Below are positions 54,124 to 62,945 of a stretch of DNA of 64,000 nt, piece by piece. The stretch lies in NCBI GenBank assembly GCA_964630665.1, contig CAZVVN010000004.1:33602-97601 (forward strand). The letters are read 5' to 3'. A program made the translations under genes and the position numbers. Every line of letters begins with the position of its first letter. Positions within the stretch are counted from its first letter, which is position 1. Under the pieces are notes generated by a model. That model saw only the letters and a list, made by a program, of their open reading frames with translations, ran no database searches and had not been told where the DNA came from. The DNA is from UBA9619 sp964630665. Its GTDB lineage: Bacteria; Pseudomonadota; Gammaproteobacteria; Arenicellales; UBA868.

Positions 54124-54657
54124 TTATTGTTTCAGAAAATGGCTACCAAGCCAGTGATCCAGGTCAGCTGTGCTGATCTCACCGGTTTTTCGATGAAGAA
54201 GTATGCCTTCGGGACTGAAAACCAGCGTAAAGGGCAAGTGGCCTGGATTACCGTAACGGCGCATCAGTTCTGTACCGCCGATCCGACTCACCAGTGAGAT
54301 GTAGTTCATTCCGACCTCGTCCTCGAATCGTCGAACCGGCGCTTCATCGTCGATTGCGATCCCGACAACCTGTAGTCCCAGGTTGTGTTGCGTCTGCGCG
54401 GCGATCAACAGCGGGATTTCGGAACGGCAGGGTAAGCACCAGGTAGCCCAGAAATTAACCAGCACGACCTTTGCCGGAACCGGGCTCGAAGACCACTGCC
54501 CCCCCCGGCTGGTGGGTAGCTGGAAGTACACCAATTTTTGCTCGGTGTCTGGACTGGGTGAATCAGATGAACGGAGAAAATCTGTCCCAAGATAGCCGCC
54601 GAGTACGGCCAGAATCACCAAAGCGATGTAGGCCAGACGTATTCTTGCCCGGCGCAT
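54124..54657 (-). CDS. TlpA-like membrane-anchored thioredoxin
   Basis: A 177-residue periplasmic thioredoxin with one N-terminal anchor (RLAYIALVILAVLGGYLGT) and a thioredoxin domain whose redox site is WCLPC in LVNFWATWCLPCRSEIP, with the cis-Pro in GHLPFTLVF. It probably reduces disulfides of exported proteins or cytochrome c maturation substrates. It lies 17 bases downstream of dsbD, so DsbD is its likely electron source. A specific partner cannot be named. Confidence 0.9.
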   Translation of the reverse strand: MRRARIRLAYIALVILAVLGGYLGTDFLRSSDSPSPDTEQKLVYFQLPTSRGGQWSSSPVPAKVVLVNFWATWCLPCRSEIPLLIAAQTQHNLGLQVVGIAIDDEAPVRRFEDEVGMNYISLVSRIGGTELMRRYGNPGHLPFTLVFSPEGILLHRKTGEISTADLDHWLGSHFLKQ

Positions 54658-54674
54658 GCGTGTCTGGCAGCGGA

Positions 54675-56924
54675 TTACAGTGCGCTCAGAAAGGCCAGAA
54701 ACTGGGGGGGGGTGTGGTAGCCATACAGCCGACGTTCTGAGTGTTCTTTTCCGTCCGGACCAAAAAACAACAGTGCAGGCGGCCCGAAAACACCGAAGCG
54801 CTGTTTGATTGCCCTGCTGCCGGAGTCCGTGGGATCAGTGACGTCAACCTGTAACAGTTCAAAGCGGGAAAGTTGGTCCAACACCGCCCGGTCGCTGAAG
54901 GTCGTGTTCTCCATACGGATACAATCGGTGCACCAGTCCGCGTAAAAGTCCAGGATGACCGGCCGCCCGCTCGCCCGGGCAACTGCCAGCCGCGTGTCAA
55001 GCTCGTCGTTGGTAGCAACGCGCTGGAAAATGTAACCGGTAGATTCGGCGGTTACTATCGCAGGTACAGGCCCTGACCCACCGAACAGATCCAGTTCTAT
55101 GGGTCTGAGAATGTCACGACGCCCGCTGAATCCGCCGAGCATGGCGATCACGCCCCAAACCAGACAGATGGTGCCCAACCCCTTCCAGAGGTACCGCCAG
55201 CCACTGGCCTGGTCCGGAACTGCCTGCGTTGCACCCAGGTAAACGCCGATAACGATCAATAGCGCGGCCCATAGAAAGAGTACTGGAACTTCAGGAACTG
55301 CCCCCAGCAGATAGATGGCGACACCGAGTAGCATAACGCCGAAGGCATGTTTGACGCGTTCCATCCAGGGGCCTGTGCGCGGCAGGATAGCGTCGGCACC
55401 GAAGCCAATCGCCACTAGGATGACCCCCATACCAATCGCCATGGAAAACATCAGTGCTGCACCGAGGTAAGCGTCACCTTTAAGGATGGCGACGCTCAGA
55501 ACAGAAATCAGGAGCGGTGAGACACAAGCACCCACTACCACGGCAGAAATCGCACCGAGCACAAAGATCATACCGAAAGAGCCCCGGCTCAAGCCGGCTG
55601 TGCGTTCGGATAATCGAGACTGGACGGTTGCCGGCATCTGTATCTCGTAGAGACCGAACATCGAGAGTGCCATCAGCGCGAGAATGAGGCTGATCAATCC
55701 GATTGCCCAGATATTCTGGAAATAAGCCTGCAGTTGTTCGCCGGTTGCACCGGCGACGGCACCGATCACAGCATACGTCGCAGCAGTGCCAAGGACGTAG
55801 GTCATGGAGATCGCACCGCCACGCAGTCGTGACCCCTGGCCTCCCTGACCGATAACAAGGCTGGACACAATTGGGATCAGCGGCAGAACGCACGGCGTAA
55901 ATGTCAACAGAAAACCAGCACCAAAGGCTGCGGCCAGGTAGCCGATCAGAGTCCTGCCTGACTGTTCCGGGCTATTGGTGTCTGTTGCGTTGGCCACTTC
56001 GATCAACGTGGGCAGTACCAGGCGGTAAGACTTGCTGATCGGTGGATAACAAATCCCTTTTTCTGCACAACCCTGGTAAATGGTTTTAAGCGAGAAGTTC
56101 CCGCCAGCCGTGCTGGACCGCTCAAGTGGCAGGAGGACATTGAAGTTCTCGTTGTAGACCGCGACTTCGCCAAAGTACGCATCCTGCTTGATTCTTCCCG
56201 GCGGCAATCCATAAGGTCCGATTCGGGCCGTTCCATCGACCCGGTGGAATTTCAGCTTGTCACGATATAGGTAATAACCCTCCGCGATCTGGAATCGGGC
56301 CACCAGGGAACTTTCACCTGCAATCAGAATGTCCACCTTGAAGGCATCTTCCGGGTCCAGGAACTCAGGCGGTCCGGTGCCAAGCAGTTTCTGTAGTTCA
56401 CTGACCGACGTGCTGTTACCTGCCCTGTCTGGTCCGCCGGTGTTGTTCAGGGTAAGGACCCGGGTGTCGGTGTTCCCCGCAGTCATGGTCGTCGCAGCCA
56501 GATTCAATGTGACAGTCCGTGTCACCGGTGGATAACACACACCTACGGTTTCGTTACAGCCTTGGCCTTTGGCCGTTAGGGAAATCTGCCCGGGGCCGCT
56601 GGTCGGGTTCTGAAACGGTAGAATGATCCGGACGGTCTGCTCGTAGGTCTCGACTTCGCCGAACAGGATATCCTGTTTAACCGTTCCCGGTGGATAGGCC
56701 GGAGTCTCGACTCTGGGTCCTTCAGGGCCGGTCAAAAAGCCGAACTTGTTCCGGTACATGTAGTAGCCATCGGCAATCGTCCAGACGGCTTCTATGGCTT
56801 CGGGTGTCACGACGCTGGCTGAGAAGGCGAAAGCCTGCTCAGGTGTGAGCAACTCCTCCTGTTGTGCCTGTACTCCTGCCGAGTGCAGGATCAGCGACAG
56901 CGCGCAGGTGGCGAGATATTTCAT
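54675..56924 (-). CDS. dsbD: DsbD thiol:disulfide interchange protein with two alpha domains
   Basis: DsbD carries electrons from cytoplasmic thioredoxin across the inner membrane to periplasmic partners. A signal peptide (about 1-20) is followed by two tandem DsbD alpha-type domains. The first (about 25-145) has the Cys pair 123 and 130 in QGCNETVGVCYPP; the second (about 180-305) has Cys 286 and 292 in YQGCAEKGICYPP. Then come eight membrane segments with FTPCVLPLIPIVSS and VVVGACVSPLLIS, and a C-terminal thioredoxin domain with DWCTDC (665, 668). At 749 residues it is longer than the usual 560-600, fully explained by the extra alpha domain. A TlpA-like gene follows. Confidence 0.95.
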   Translation of the reverse strand: MKYLATCALSLILHSAGVQAQQEELLTPEQAFAFSASVVTPEAIEAVWTIADGYYMYRNKFGFLTGPEGPRVETPAYPPGTVKQDILFGEVETYEQTVRIILPFQNPTSGPGQISLTAKGQGCNETVGVCYPPVTRTVTLNLAATTMTAGNTDTRVLTLNNTGGPDRAGNSTSVSELQKLLGTGPPEFLDPEDAFKVDILIAGESSLVARFQIAEGYYLYRDKLKFHRVDGTARIGPYGLPPGRIKQDAYFGEVAVYNENFNVLLPLERSSTAGGNFSLKTIYQGCAEKGICYPPISKSYRLVLPTLIEVANATDTNSPEQSGRTLIGYLAAAFGAGFLLTFTPCVLPLIPIVSSLVIGQGGQGSRLRGGAISMTYVLGTAATYAVIGAVAGATGEQLQAYFQNIWAIGLISLILALMALSMFGLYEIQMPATVQSRLSERTAGLSRGSFGMIFVLGAISAVVVGACVSPLLISVLSVAILKGDAYLGAALMFSMAIGMGVILVAIGFGADAILPRTGPWMERVKHAFGVMLLGVAIYLLGAVPEVPVLFLWAALLIVIGVYLGATQAVPDQASGWRYLWKGLGTICLVWGVIAMLGGFSGRRDILRPIELDLFGGSGPVPAIVTAESTGYIFQRVATNDELDTRLAVARASGRPVILDFYADWCTDCIRMENTTFSDRAVLDQLSRFELLQVDVTDPTDSGSRAIKQRFGVFGPPALLFFGPDGKEHSERRLYGYHTPPQFLAFLSAL

Positions 56925-57132
56925 GGCTGGGGGTAAAAGGGCATTGCTGCGGCCTTGGCGGAATCTTATCCTGCTGCTGGATGTGATTCTGGATTTCTCA
57001 GTCGGCCCAGTGTAGATGTTATTTTAGCCGTCGATTTACACCGCTGCTGATCAAATCAATTAATATGGAGCGAAACTTTCCTGGCTCGGGGTCGCTTTCG
57101 GGTCCTGCGCTGAAACCGGTCTGGTTCTCCAC

Positions 57133-57564
57133 TTGCCTTCAATTTTCCTGATTTTTCTAGTGGTCCCTTTGATCGAGATCTATCTTTTCGTTGGGATCGG
57201 TGGGTTTATCGGGGTGGGATGGACCCTATTCCTGGTGGTCTTGACAGCGGTGGTCGGCGCTTGGCTGGTTCGAATCCAAGGACTGTCAGCCCTTAAGCGG
57301 TTTCGAGAGGTTGCGTCACGTGGCGAGTTACCGGCGCTGCAGCTGGTGGAAGGCCTATTTCTGCTCGTCGCTGGCGCATTGCTGTTGACGCCGGGTTTTT
57401 TTACCGACCTTGTGGGATTTGCCTGTCTGACACCCCCAGTTCGGGCCCTCATGATCCACACTCTGCTGAAGCGGGGCCGGATCATGCCGGCCAGTGTCAC
57501 CTCACGCGGTCAGGCATACCCTGAGAAAACCATCGACGCGGAGTACCAGCGCCTAGACGACTAA
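57133..57564 (+). CDS. fxsA: FxsA family membrane protein
   Basis: A 143-residue membrane protein with the FxsA pattern: PLIEIYLFVGIGGFIGVGWTL, VVGAWLVRIQG, and LLTPGFFTDLVGFACLTPPVR. In E. coli this protein lowers exclusion of phage T7 by the F plasmid; its normal role is unclear. The start is TTG 57133, since no ATG lies before the conserved region. It sits directly upstream of groES as in E. coli, but groES has its own promoter. Confidence 0.9.
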   Translation: MPSIFLIFLVVPLIEIYLFVGIGGFIGVGWTLFLVVLTAVVGAWLVRIQGLSALKRFREVASRGELPALQLVEGLFLLVAGALLLTPGFFTDLVGFACLTPPVRALMIHTLLKRGRIMPASVTSRGQAYPEKTIDAEYQRLDD

Positions 57565-57579
57565 GATCGTGAGGCCCCC

Positions 57580-57607
57580 TTGACAGGCAAATAAAAGGCG
57601 ATATCAT
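57580..57607 (+). promoter_or_regulatory. sigma70 promoter of groES-groEL
   Basis: A perfect -35 TTGACA at 57580-57585, a 16-base spacer and -10 TATCAT at 57602-57607. The transcription start would fall about 57614, inside the CIRCE operator. No sigma32-type sequence was needed to explain expression, in line with HrcA control. Confidence 0.8.
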
Positions 57608-57633
57608 TAGCACTCACTTTAAGTGAGTGCTAA
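57607..57633 (+). promoter_or_regulatory. CIRCE operator (HrcA binding site)
   Basis: A perfect inverted repeat TTAGCACTC (57607-57615), nine bases, GAGTGCTAA (57625-57633), identical to the CIRCE consensus. It overlaps the -10 region and transcription start of groES, so the HrcA repressor would block the operon until heat shock. hrcA itself is not in this window. Confidence 0.97.
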
Positions 57634-57694
57634 TAGCGTTCTGCTACTTGGTACTTTAAATTGCTAACCATCAATCGTTTAGGAGAACTAGGTA

Positions 57695-57985
57695 ATGAAC
57701 ATTCGACCGCTGCATGATCGTGTTGTCGTGCGACGTCTCGAGGAAGAGCGGACCAGCGCCGGCGGGATCGTAATTCCTGACAGTGCTGCAGAAAAGCCCA
57801 TGACTGGAGAAGTTCTGGCCGTCGGTAACGGCAAGGTGCAGGAAAACGGTGACCAGCGTCCGCTGGACGTCAAGGTCGGCGATAAAGTGCTTTTTGGCAA
57901 ATATTCCGGCACCGAGGTCAAAGTAGAGGGTGATGACGTCCTGGTCATGCGTGAAGACGACATTATGGGTGTCATTGAAGGTTGA
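57695..57985 (+). CDS. groES: co-chaperonin GroES
   Basis: GroES caps the GroEL chamber. The 96-residue product is typical: MNIRPLHDRVVVRRLEEE, SAGGIVIPDSAAEKP in the mobile loop, then GEVLAVGNGKV, VGDKVLFGKYSGTEVK and the end DIMGVIEG. AGGAGAA lies ten bases before the ATG. It is followed by groEL after 55 bases and controlled by the CIRCE element. Confidence 0.98.
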   Translation: MNIRPLHDRVVVRRLEEERTSAGGIVIPDSAAEKPMTGEVLAVGNGKVQENGDQRPLDVKVGDKVLFGKYSGTEVKVEGDDVLVMREDDIMGVIEG

Positions 57986-58040
57986 GCGACCTGAACGCTC
58001 AGCCAGTTGAACACAAACTTCAGATTAAAGGAACAAAGTA

Positions 58041-59699
58041 ATGGCAGCTAAAGAAGTTAAATTTGGCGAAACAGCTCGTGCGGCCAAGATGCGCGGCGTG
58101 AACATCCTAGCCGATGCCGTCAAAGTCACTCTTGGCCCCAAGGGCCGTAACGTGGTCCTGGACAAGTCTTTTGGCGCCCCGACGGTGACCAAAGACGGTG
58201 TATCCGTGGCCAAGGAAATTGAACTCAAAGATAAATTTGAGAACATGGGAGCCCAGATGCTCAAGGAAGTCGCGTCGAAGACTTCTGACGTCGCGGGAGA
58301 CGGAACCACAACAGCGACAGTTCTGGCCCAGTCCATGCTGCATGAAGGCCTCAAGGCCGTTGCCGCCGGCATGAATCCGATGGACCTCAAGCGGGGCATC
58401 GACAGAGCAGTCGGTGCTGCGGTCAATCAGTTACAAAGCATCTCCAAACCGTGCTCTGACCATAAGGAAGTCGCCCAAGTGGGTACTGTATCCGCTAATG
58501 CCGATACTTCGGTTGGCGATATTATTGCCGAGTCCATGGAAAAGGTTGGGAAGGAAGGTGTAATAACCGTTGAAGAAGGTAAAAGCCTTGACAATGAACT
58601 CGAGGTGGTCGAGGGGATGCAGTTTGACCGTGGTTATCTTTCTCCTTATTTCATCAATGATCAGGATGCCATGCAGGCCGATATGGAGAATCCATTGATC
58701 CTGATCCATGACAAGAAAATTTCCAACATTCGGGAGATGTTGCCGGTTCTAGAAGCAACTGCCAAGGCTGGTCGGCCGCTGCTTGTTATCGCCGAGGACG
58801 TGGACGGTGAGGCGCTGGCAACACTGGTGGTCAATAACATTCGCGGTATTGTAAAAGTGTGTGCTGTCAAAGCACCTGGATTCGGTGATCGACGCAAGGC
58901 GATGCTGCAGGATCTTGCAATCCTGACCGGCGGTCAGGTGATTTCCGAGGAAGTCGGGATGAGTCTGGAAGGTGCCAGCATCGACGATCTGGGTAACGCA
59001 AAGCGTGTGCAGATCAGCAAGGAGAACACCACGGTAATCGATGGTGCGGGCAGCAAGGATGATATCGAGGGCCGCGTCAACCAGATCCGTGTCCAGATCG
59101 AGGAAGCCACCTCGGACTATGACAAGGAGAAGATGCAGGAACGCGTTGCCAAGCTCGCCGGAGGTGTCGCCGTAATCAAAGTCGGTGCAGCGACCGAAGT
59201 CGAGATGAAGGAGAAAAAGGCCCGTGTCGAAGATGCCCTGCATTCAACCCGAGCAGCCGTAGAAGAAGGGGTGGTTGCCGGCGGTGGAGTGGCACTGGTT
59301 CGTTGTCAAGACGCTGTGAATGCCCTGAAGGGAGATAATTTGGATCAGGACCGCGGCATTGGCATTGTTGCTCGTGCTATGGAAGAACCTCTGCGCCAGA
59401 TCGTTGCCAATGCCGGTGAAGAAGGTTCCGTGGTGCTGAACAATGTTGCCTCAAACGAAGGTAATTACGGCTATAACGCGGGTACCGGCGAATACGGTGA
59501 CATGATCGAGATGGGTATCCTGGATCCCACCAAAGTGGCCCGGGCTGCGTTGCAGCATGCAGCCTCTATCTCAGGTCTTATGATCACGACCGAAGCCATG
59601 GTCAGTGAAGCACCGGAAGATAAGGCGGCCCCGCCGATGATGCCAGGTGGTATGGATGGTGGTATGGGCGGCATGGGTGGTATGGGCGGCATGATGTAA
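58041..59699 (+). CDS. groEL: chaperonin GroEL
   Basis: GroEL is the 14-mer ATP-driven folding chamber. The 552-residue sequence shows VTLGPKGRNVVLDKSFGAP, AGDGTTTATVLAQ with the ATP-site Asp, the apical hinge residues, ERVAKLAGGVAVIKVGAATE, and VVAGGGVALVR. The C-terminus is the GGM repeat tail (GGMGGMGGMGGMM). The AAAGGAA before ATG 58041 fits a strong start. A perfect terminator follows 28 bases after the stop. Confidence 0.98.
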   Translation: MAAKEVKFGETARAAKMRGVNILADAVKVTLGPKGRNVVLDKSFGAPTVTKDGVSVAKEIELKDKFENMGAQMLKEVASKTSDVAGDGTTTATVLAQSMLHEGLKAVAAGMNPMDLKRGIDRAVGAAVNQLQSISKPCSDHKEVAQVGTVSANADTSVGDIIAESMEKVGKEGVITVEEGKSLDNELEVVEGMQFDRGYLSPYFINDQDAMQADMENPLILIHDKKISNIREMLPVLEATAKAGRPLLVIAEDVDGEALATLVVNNIRGIVKVCAVKAPGFGDRRKAMLQDLAILTGGQVISEEVGMSLEGASIDDLGNAKRVQISKENTTVIDGAGSKDDIEGRVNQIRVQIEEATSDYDKEKMQERVAKLAGGVAVIKVGAATEVEMKEKKARVEDALHSTRAAVEEGVVAGGGVALVRCQDAVNALKGDNLDQDRGIGIVARAMEEPLRQIVANAGEEGSVVLNNVASNEGNYGYNAGTGEYGDMIEMGILDPTKVARAALQHAASISGLMITTEAMVSEAPEDKAAPPMMPGGMDGGMGGMGGMGGMM

Positions 59700-59726
59700 C
59701 GTCGCACAGCACCGCTGTTGTTCACC

Positions 59727-59755
59727 GAAAGCCCCGCGTGTGCGGGGCTTTCTCT
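59727..59755 (+). terminator. intrinsic terminator of groES-groEL
   Basis: An 11-bp perfect stem, GAAAGCCCCGC at 59727-59737 with GCGGGGCTTTC at 59742-59752, and a 4-base loop GTGT, ending in TTTCTCTT. It lies 28 bases after the groEL stop. Confidence 0.93.
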
Positions 59756-59944
59756 TGGCCGTTCCACTAGTGAACGGCGCTATCGGCGGCCAAAGGGATA
59801 TCCAGGCCGTATAGTCCATGTAAAATGAACGACCACCGGTTCAGACTAAAGGCGGATCAAATTGCGCGCGATATTTGTGAAACAAGAAGACTGGATCGAA
59901 ATGGGATGGATGACTGAATACCAACGCCGCGGGCGGGAGGAGTC

Positions 59945-60580
59945 ATGATGAGGAACGCAGCTGACACGCATTTCCAGGCAACAGCTACCCGCTCCTTGGG
60001 AATCTGGTGGGTGGGACTTGTCTTGGCGTTAAGCGGGCTCACTGCAGCCGCTGTGGAACCCGTCACCGGGGCGCAGCCCTGGGATCCGCAGCCGGGGAAA
60101 GCAGACCTGAATCCGGGGCTTGCGGTTACTTATGCGTACGGTCGCCAGGTTCACGTCGATGACATCGAAACGCTGGATGCTCCTTTCATCGGCCCACCAC
60201 TGGCCAACGTCGCACATCGGACTGTCGATGGAAATGTGCTCACTTCCGATCGGCCGATGTTGGTGGCCGCCCACATCAGGGGTCTGATCCACTTCAACCA
60301 GACCGGGACCTACACGTTCCGGGTGGAATCCAATGACGGCGTCAAGGTGCGTATCGGAGGTAAGCGGATCTGGTACGACCCGGAGATTCACGCCAATCGC
60401 TGGTCACCCCCGATTCCTTTCGATGTGGTCCAGACGGGTTGGTACGAACTGTGGATCAACTACTACCAGAAAAAGGGGACCTCGGCGCTGCAGTTGATGT
60501 GGAAGCTACCCGGGTCTCAATCCAGGGTGCACGTTCCGCCGGATGTACTGGCCCATCTTGATAAGCAAGTCGGTCAGTAG
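59945..60580 (+). CDS. secreted PA14-domain protein
   Basis: A 211-residue protein with an N-terminal signal peptide (hydrophobic WWVGLVLALSGLTAAAV, cut near AVEP), then a PA14-like beta-barrel domain. That domain runs from about residue 55 to 205: LAVTYAYGRQVHVDD, AAHIRGLIHFNQTGTYTFRVESNDGVKVRIGGKRIW, and TGWYELWINYYQKKGTSALQLMWKLPG. PA14 domains often bind carbohydrates, and this one has no catalytic partner domain. A GGGAGGAG Shine-Dalgarno precedes ATG 59945. It is separated from groEL by a terminator and 190 bases with no clear promoter. Confidence 0.85.
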   Translation: MMRNAADTHFQATATRSLGIWWVGLVLALSGLTAAAVEPVTGAQPWDPQPGKADLNPGLAVTYAYGRQVHVDDIETLDAPFIGPPLANVAHRTVDGNVLTSDRPMLVAAHIRGLIHFNQTGTYTFRVESNDGVKVRIGGKRIWYDPEIHANRWSPPIPFDVVQTGWYELWINYYQKKGTSALQLMWKLPGSQSRVHVPPDVLAHLDKQVGQ

Positions 60581-60676
60581 TGATGAACCGAACGGTTTAA
60601 CAGGTCAATAAGCGGGTTTTCTTGTGGTCCGCGCCGGCAGCTACCGGCCAGCCGCCAGTGCCTGCCGGTATGGGTA

Positions 60677-61465
60677 TCAGACGATATCGATCAATGCATC
60701 GAGCACATCGTTTGGTCGTTCCATCATAAGGGAATGGCCGCTGCCCTCGAGAACCGTGACCCTGGATCCGGAAATAGTCTTTGCCAGTTCCTGGCCGGTC
60801 CTGGCAGGCGTCATGATATCGCGGCGTCCGAGAATAAATAGCGTCGGGCAGCGGACGGCATTCGCGTGGCTGATACCGCTTTCATAGCGACTGCAGGCTT
60901 CAAGGCCTGTGTGAATCACATGATCCTTGGATTGCTCGAGCAATCTCAGTGTGCCGCCGACCATCCACATGCCCGGGTTTTCGTTACCACCGAGTTGTGC
61001 GGCCTTGCTGTAGCCCCAATAAGTCAGCATATCGATGGCGCCATGGTCGTTCTTGGCAGCACTGCTAAGCAGTGATTTGTGGACCGCCATAGGTACCGCC
61101 GTACCGATCAGCGCTAACGAGCGGGCTCTTTCAGGATATCGTGCGGCCAGCGCCAGCGTCACCAGCGAGCCCATGCTGTGGCCGACCAGTGCGGCAGTTC
61201 TAATCTTTGCCGCATCCATGGTGGCAAGCACGGCATCCGACATGTCTTCAATAGTTTTCGCCGGTGGACCCTTAGATCGACCGTGGCCAGGCAAGTCGGT
61301 TGCCAGGACATTGAACCGGTGCCGGGCGAAGTAACGTGCCGGCAAGACCCAGACCGTGTGATCCATGCCGGTGCCGTGTACGAAGACCACCGACTCAAGA
61401 CCTTTCTGATGCGGCCGGGCGCCGGTGTAAGCATAGGTCTGTTTTCTTTTGGTCTTCAGGTACAC
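60677..61465 (-). CDS. alpha/beta hydrolase
   Basis: A 262-residue alpha/beta-hydrolase fold enzyme. VVFVHGTGMDHTVW provides the oxyanion loop, the nucleophile Ser is in LVGHSMGSLVTLA, the Asp in LFILGRRDIMTPAR, and the His in GSGHSLMMERP. The substrate is unknown; esterase or C-C bond hydrolase activity is possible. The start is GTG 61465. It lies 20 bases after the metY stop on the same strand, so the two may be cotranscribed. Confidence 0.9.
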   Translation of the reverse strand: MYLKTKRKQTYAYTGARPHQKGLESVVFVHGTGMDHTVWVLPARYFARHRFNVLATDLPGHGRSKGPPAKTIEDMSDAVLATMDAAKIRTAALVGHSMGSLVTLALAARYPERARSLALIGTAVPMAVHKSLLSSAAKNDHGAIDMLTYWGYSKAAQLGGNENPGMWMVGGTLRLLEQSKDHVIHTGLEACSRYESGISHANAVRCPTLFILGRRDIMTPARTGQELAKTISGSRVTVLEGSGHSLMMERPNDVLDALIDIV

Positions 61466-61485
61466 AGTAAAAAGGTGGCCGGTTA

Positions 61486-62781
61486 TCAGGTTTTCTGAGA
61501 GGATCTCAGTGCCCCATCAAGATCCTGGATAAGGTCATCGGGGTCTTCCAACCCGACCGACAGTCGAATCAGACCTTCGGAGATGCCAGCGGCTTCAAGC
61601 GCATTCGCATCCATTCGATGGTGTGTGGTGCTGGCGGGATGGATGACCAGCGACTTGGCATCACCGACATTGGCCAAATGTGACAGCAGTTCAACCTTTT
61701 CGATAAATCTCTGACCGGCTGCTCGGCCGCCTTTGACACTGAAACTGAAAACCGCACCGCAACCCAGAGGCAGGATCTTCTGGGCCAGCTCATGGTCGGG
61801 ATGGTCAGGCAGTTCCGGGTAGCTCACCCATTCGACCGCGTCCTGCCCACAGAGAAAGTCGACGACTTTTCGGGTGTTCTCGACGTGTCGCTGCATACGC
61901 AGTGGCAGTGTCTCCATACCCTGCAGAACCTGGAATGCGGTCGTCGGGCTCATGCAGGCACCAAAGTCTCGAGCGCCTTCTTTCCGAGCCCGGGTAATGA
62001 AGGCTGCGGGCCCGAATTCCTGGGCAAAATTCATATTGTGAAAGCCCGCATAGGGCTCGGTCATGGTGGGAAATTTCCCGGACGCTTCCCAGTCGAATCC
62101 ACCACTGTCCACCACCAGCCCGCCAATGATTACGCCATGTCCGCTCAGGAACTTGGTAGCAGAGTGGAAGATGATGTCGGCACCGAGTTCGAAGGGCCGG
62201 CAGAGATAAGGTGTGGTGAAGGTCGAATCGATCATCAGTGGCAGGCCATGATGATGGGCAACCTCAGCCAATACTGGGATATTCAGCACCTCCAAGCCAG
62301 GATTACCGAGCGTTTCGCCGAACAACAGACGGGTTTCGGGTTGTACCGCGTCAGCGAAAGCGTCCGGATCTCGGGGGTCGACGAACGTGGTTTCTATCCC
62401 GAATCGGCGCAGCGTGTAGTCAAGCAGGTTGTGTGTCCCGCCATAGATCGAACGTGACGACACGATGTGCGAACCGGATCCCATCAGTGTGGCGATGGCC
62501 AGGTGACAGGCAGCCTGACCACTGGCTGTAGCGATTGCTCCGACACCGCCTTCCAGGGCTGTGATTCGCTCTTCCAGGACGGCGTTGGTAGGGTTTGTGA
62601 TGCGGGAATAAACATGACCGGCACGTTCGACATTGAACAGCGATGCCGCATGGTCAGGGCTCTTGAAGACATACGATGCGGTCTGGTAGATCGGCGTTGC
62701 TCGAGCTCCCGTTGCCGAGTCGGGTTGCTGTCCGGCGTGCAGGGTCAGAGTATCAAACCCGAAAGTTTTGACTGTGCTCAT
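61486..62781 (-). CDS. metY: O-acetylhomoserine sulfhydrylase (aminocarboxypropyltransferase)
   Basis: A 431-residue PLP enzyme of the Cys/Met metabolism family, the MetY type: FDTLTLHAGQQPDSATGARATPIYQTASYVF, YSRITNPTNAVLEERITALEGG, the PLP Lys in HSATKFLSGHGVIIGG, and LSHLANVGDAKSLVIHPASTTH. It forms homocysteine directly from O-acetylhomoserine and sulfide. I start it at ATG 62781, seven bases after GGAG and with the family N-terminus; the longer frame to 62823 adds 14 unlikely residues. The 164 bases upstream hold a weak hairpin (62849-62868) but no riboswitch that I recognise. Confidence 0.95.
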   Translation of the reverse strand: MSTVKTFGFDTLTLHAGQQPDSATGARATPIYQTASYVFKSPDHAASLFNVERAGHVYSRITNPTNAVLEERITALEGGVGAIATASGQAACHLAIATLMGSGSHIVSSRSIYGGTHNLLDYTLRRFGIETTFVDPRDPDAFADAVQPETRLLFGETLGNPGLEVLNIPVLAEVAHHHGLPLMIDSTFTTPYLCRPFELGADIIFHSATKFLSGHGVIIGGLVVDSGGFDWEASGKFPTMTEPYAGFHNMNFAQEFGPAAFITRARKEGARDFGACMSPTTAFQVLQGMETLPLRMQRHVENTRKVVDFLCGQDAVEWVSYPELPDHPDHELAQKILPLGCGAVFSFSVKGGRAAGQRFIEKVELLSHLANVGDAKSLVIHPASTTHHRMDANALEAAGISEGLIRLSVGLEDPDDLIQDLDGALRSSQKT

Positions 62782-62945
62782 TTTTTTCTCCGGGGCCGGC
62801 CCAGACGAACAAAATATTGGCAAGAACTGAAGGGGTTGCCTTTAGCCGGCGCTAGCAAAGCTTAATGGTATTGAGTTGAAAGCACCAATGGCACAGTGCA
62901 CAGGCCGGGTCGTCAGTATCGAGATCTAGTCCAGATAGCGGTGGA

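Noticed and set aside
62849..62868. possible SAM-type riboswitch upstream of metY
   Set aside because: There is a bulged hairpin with TAGC/GCTA, but I could not match it to SAM-I, SAM-II or other consensus cores.
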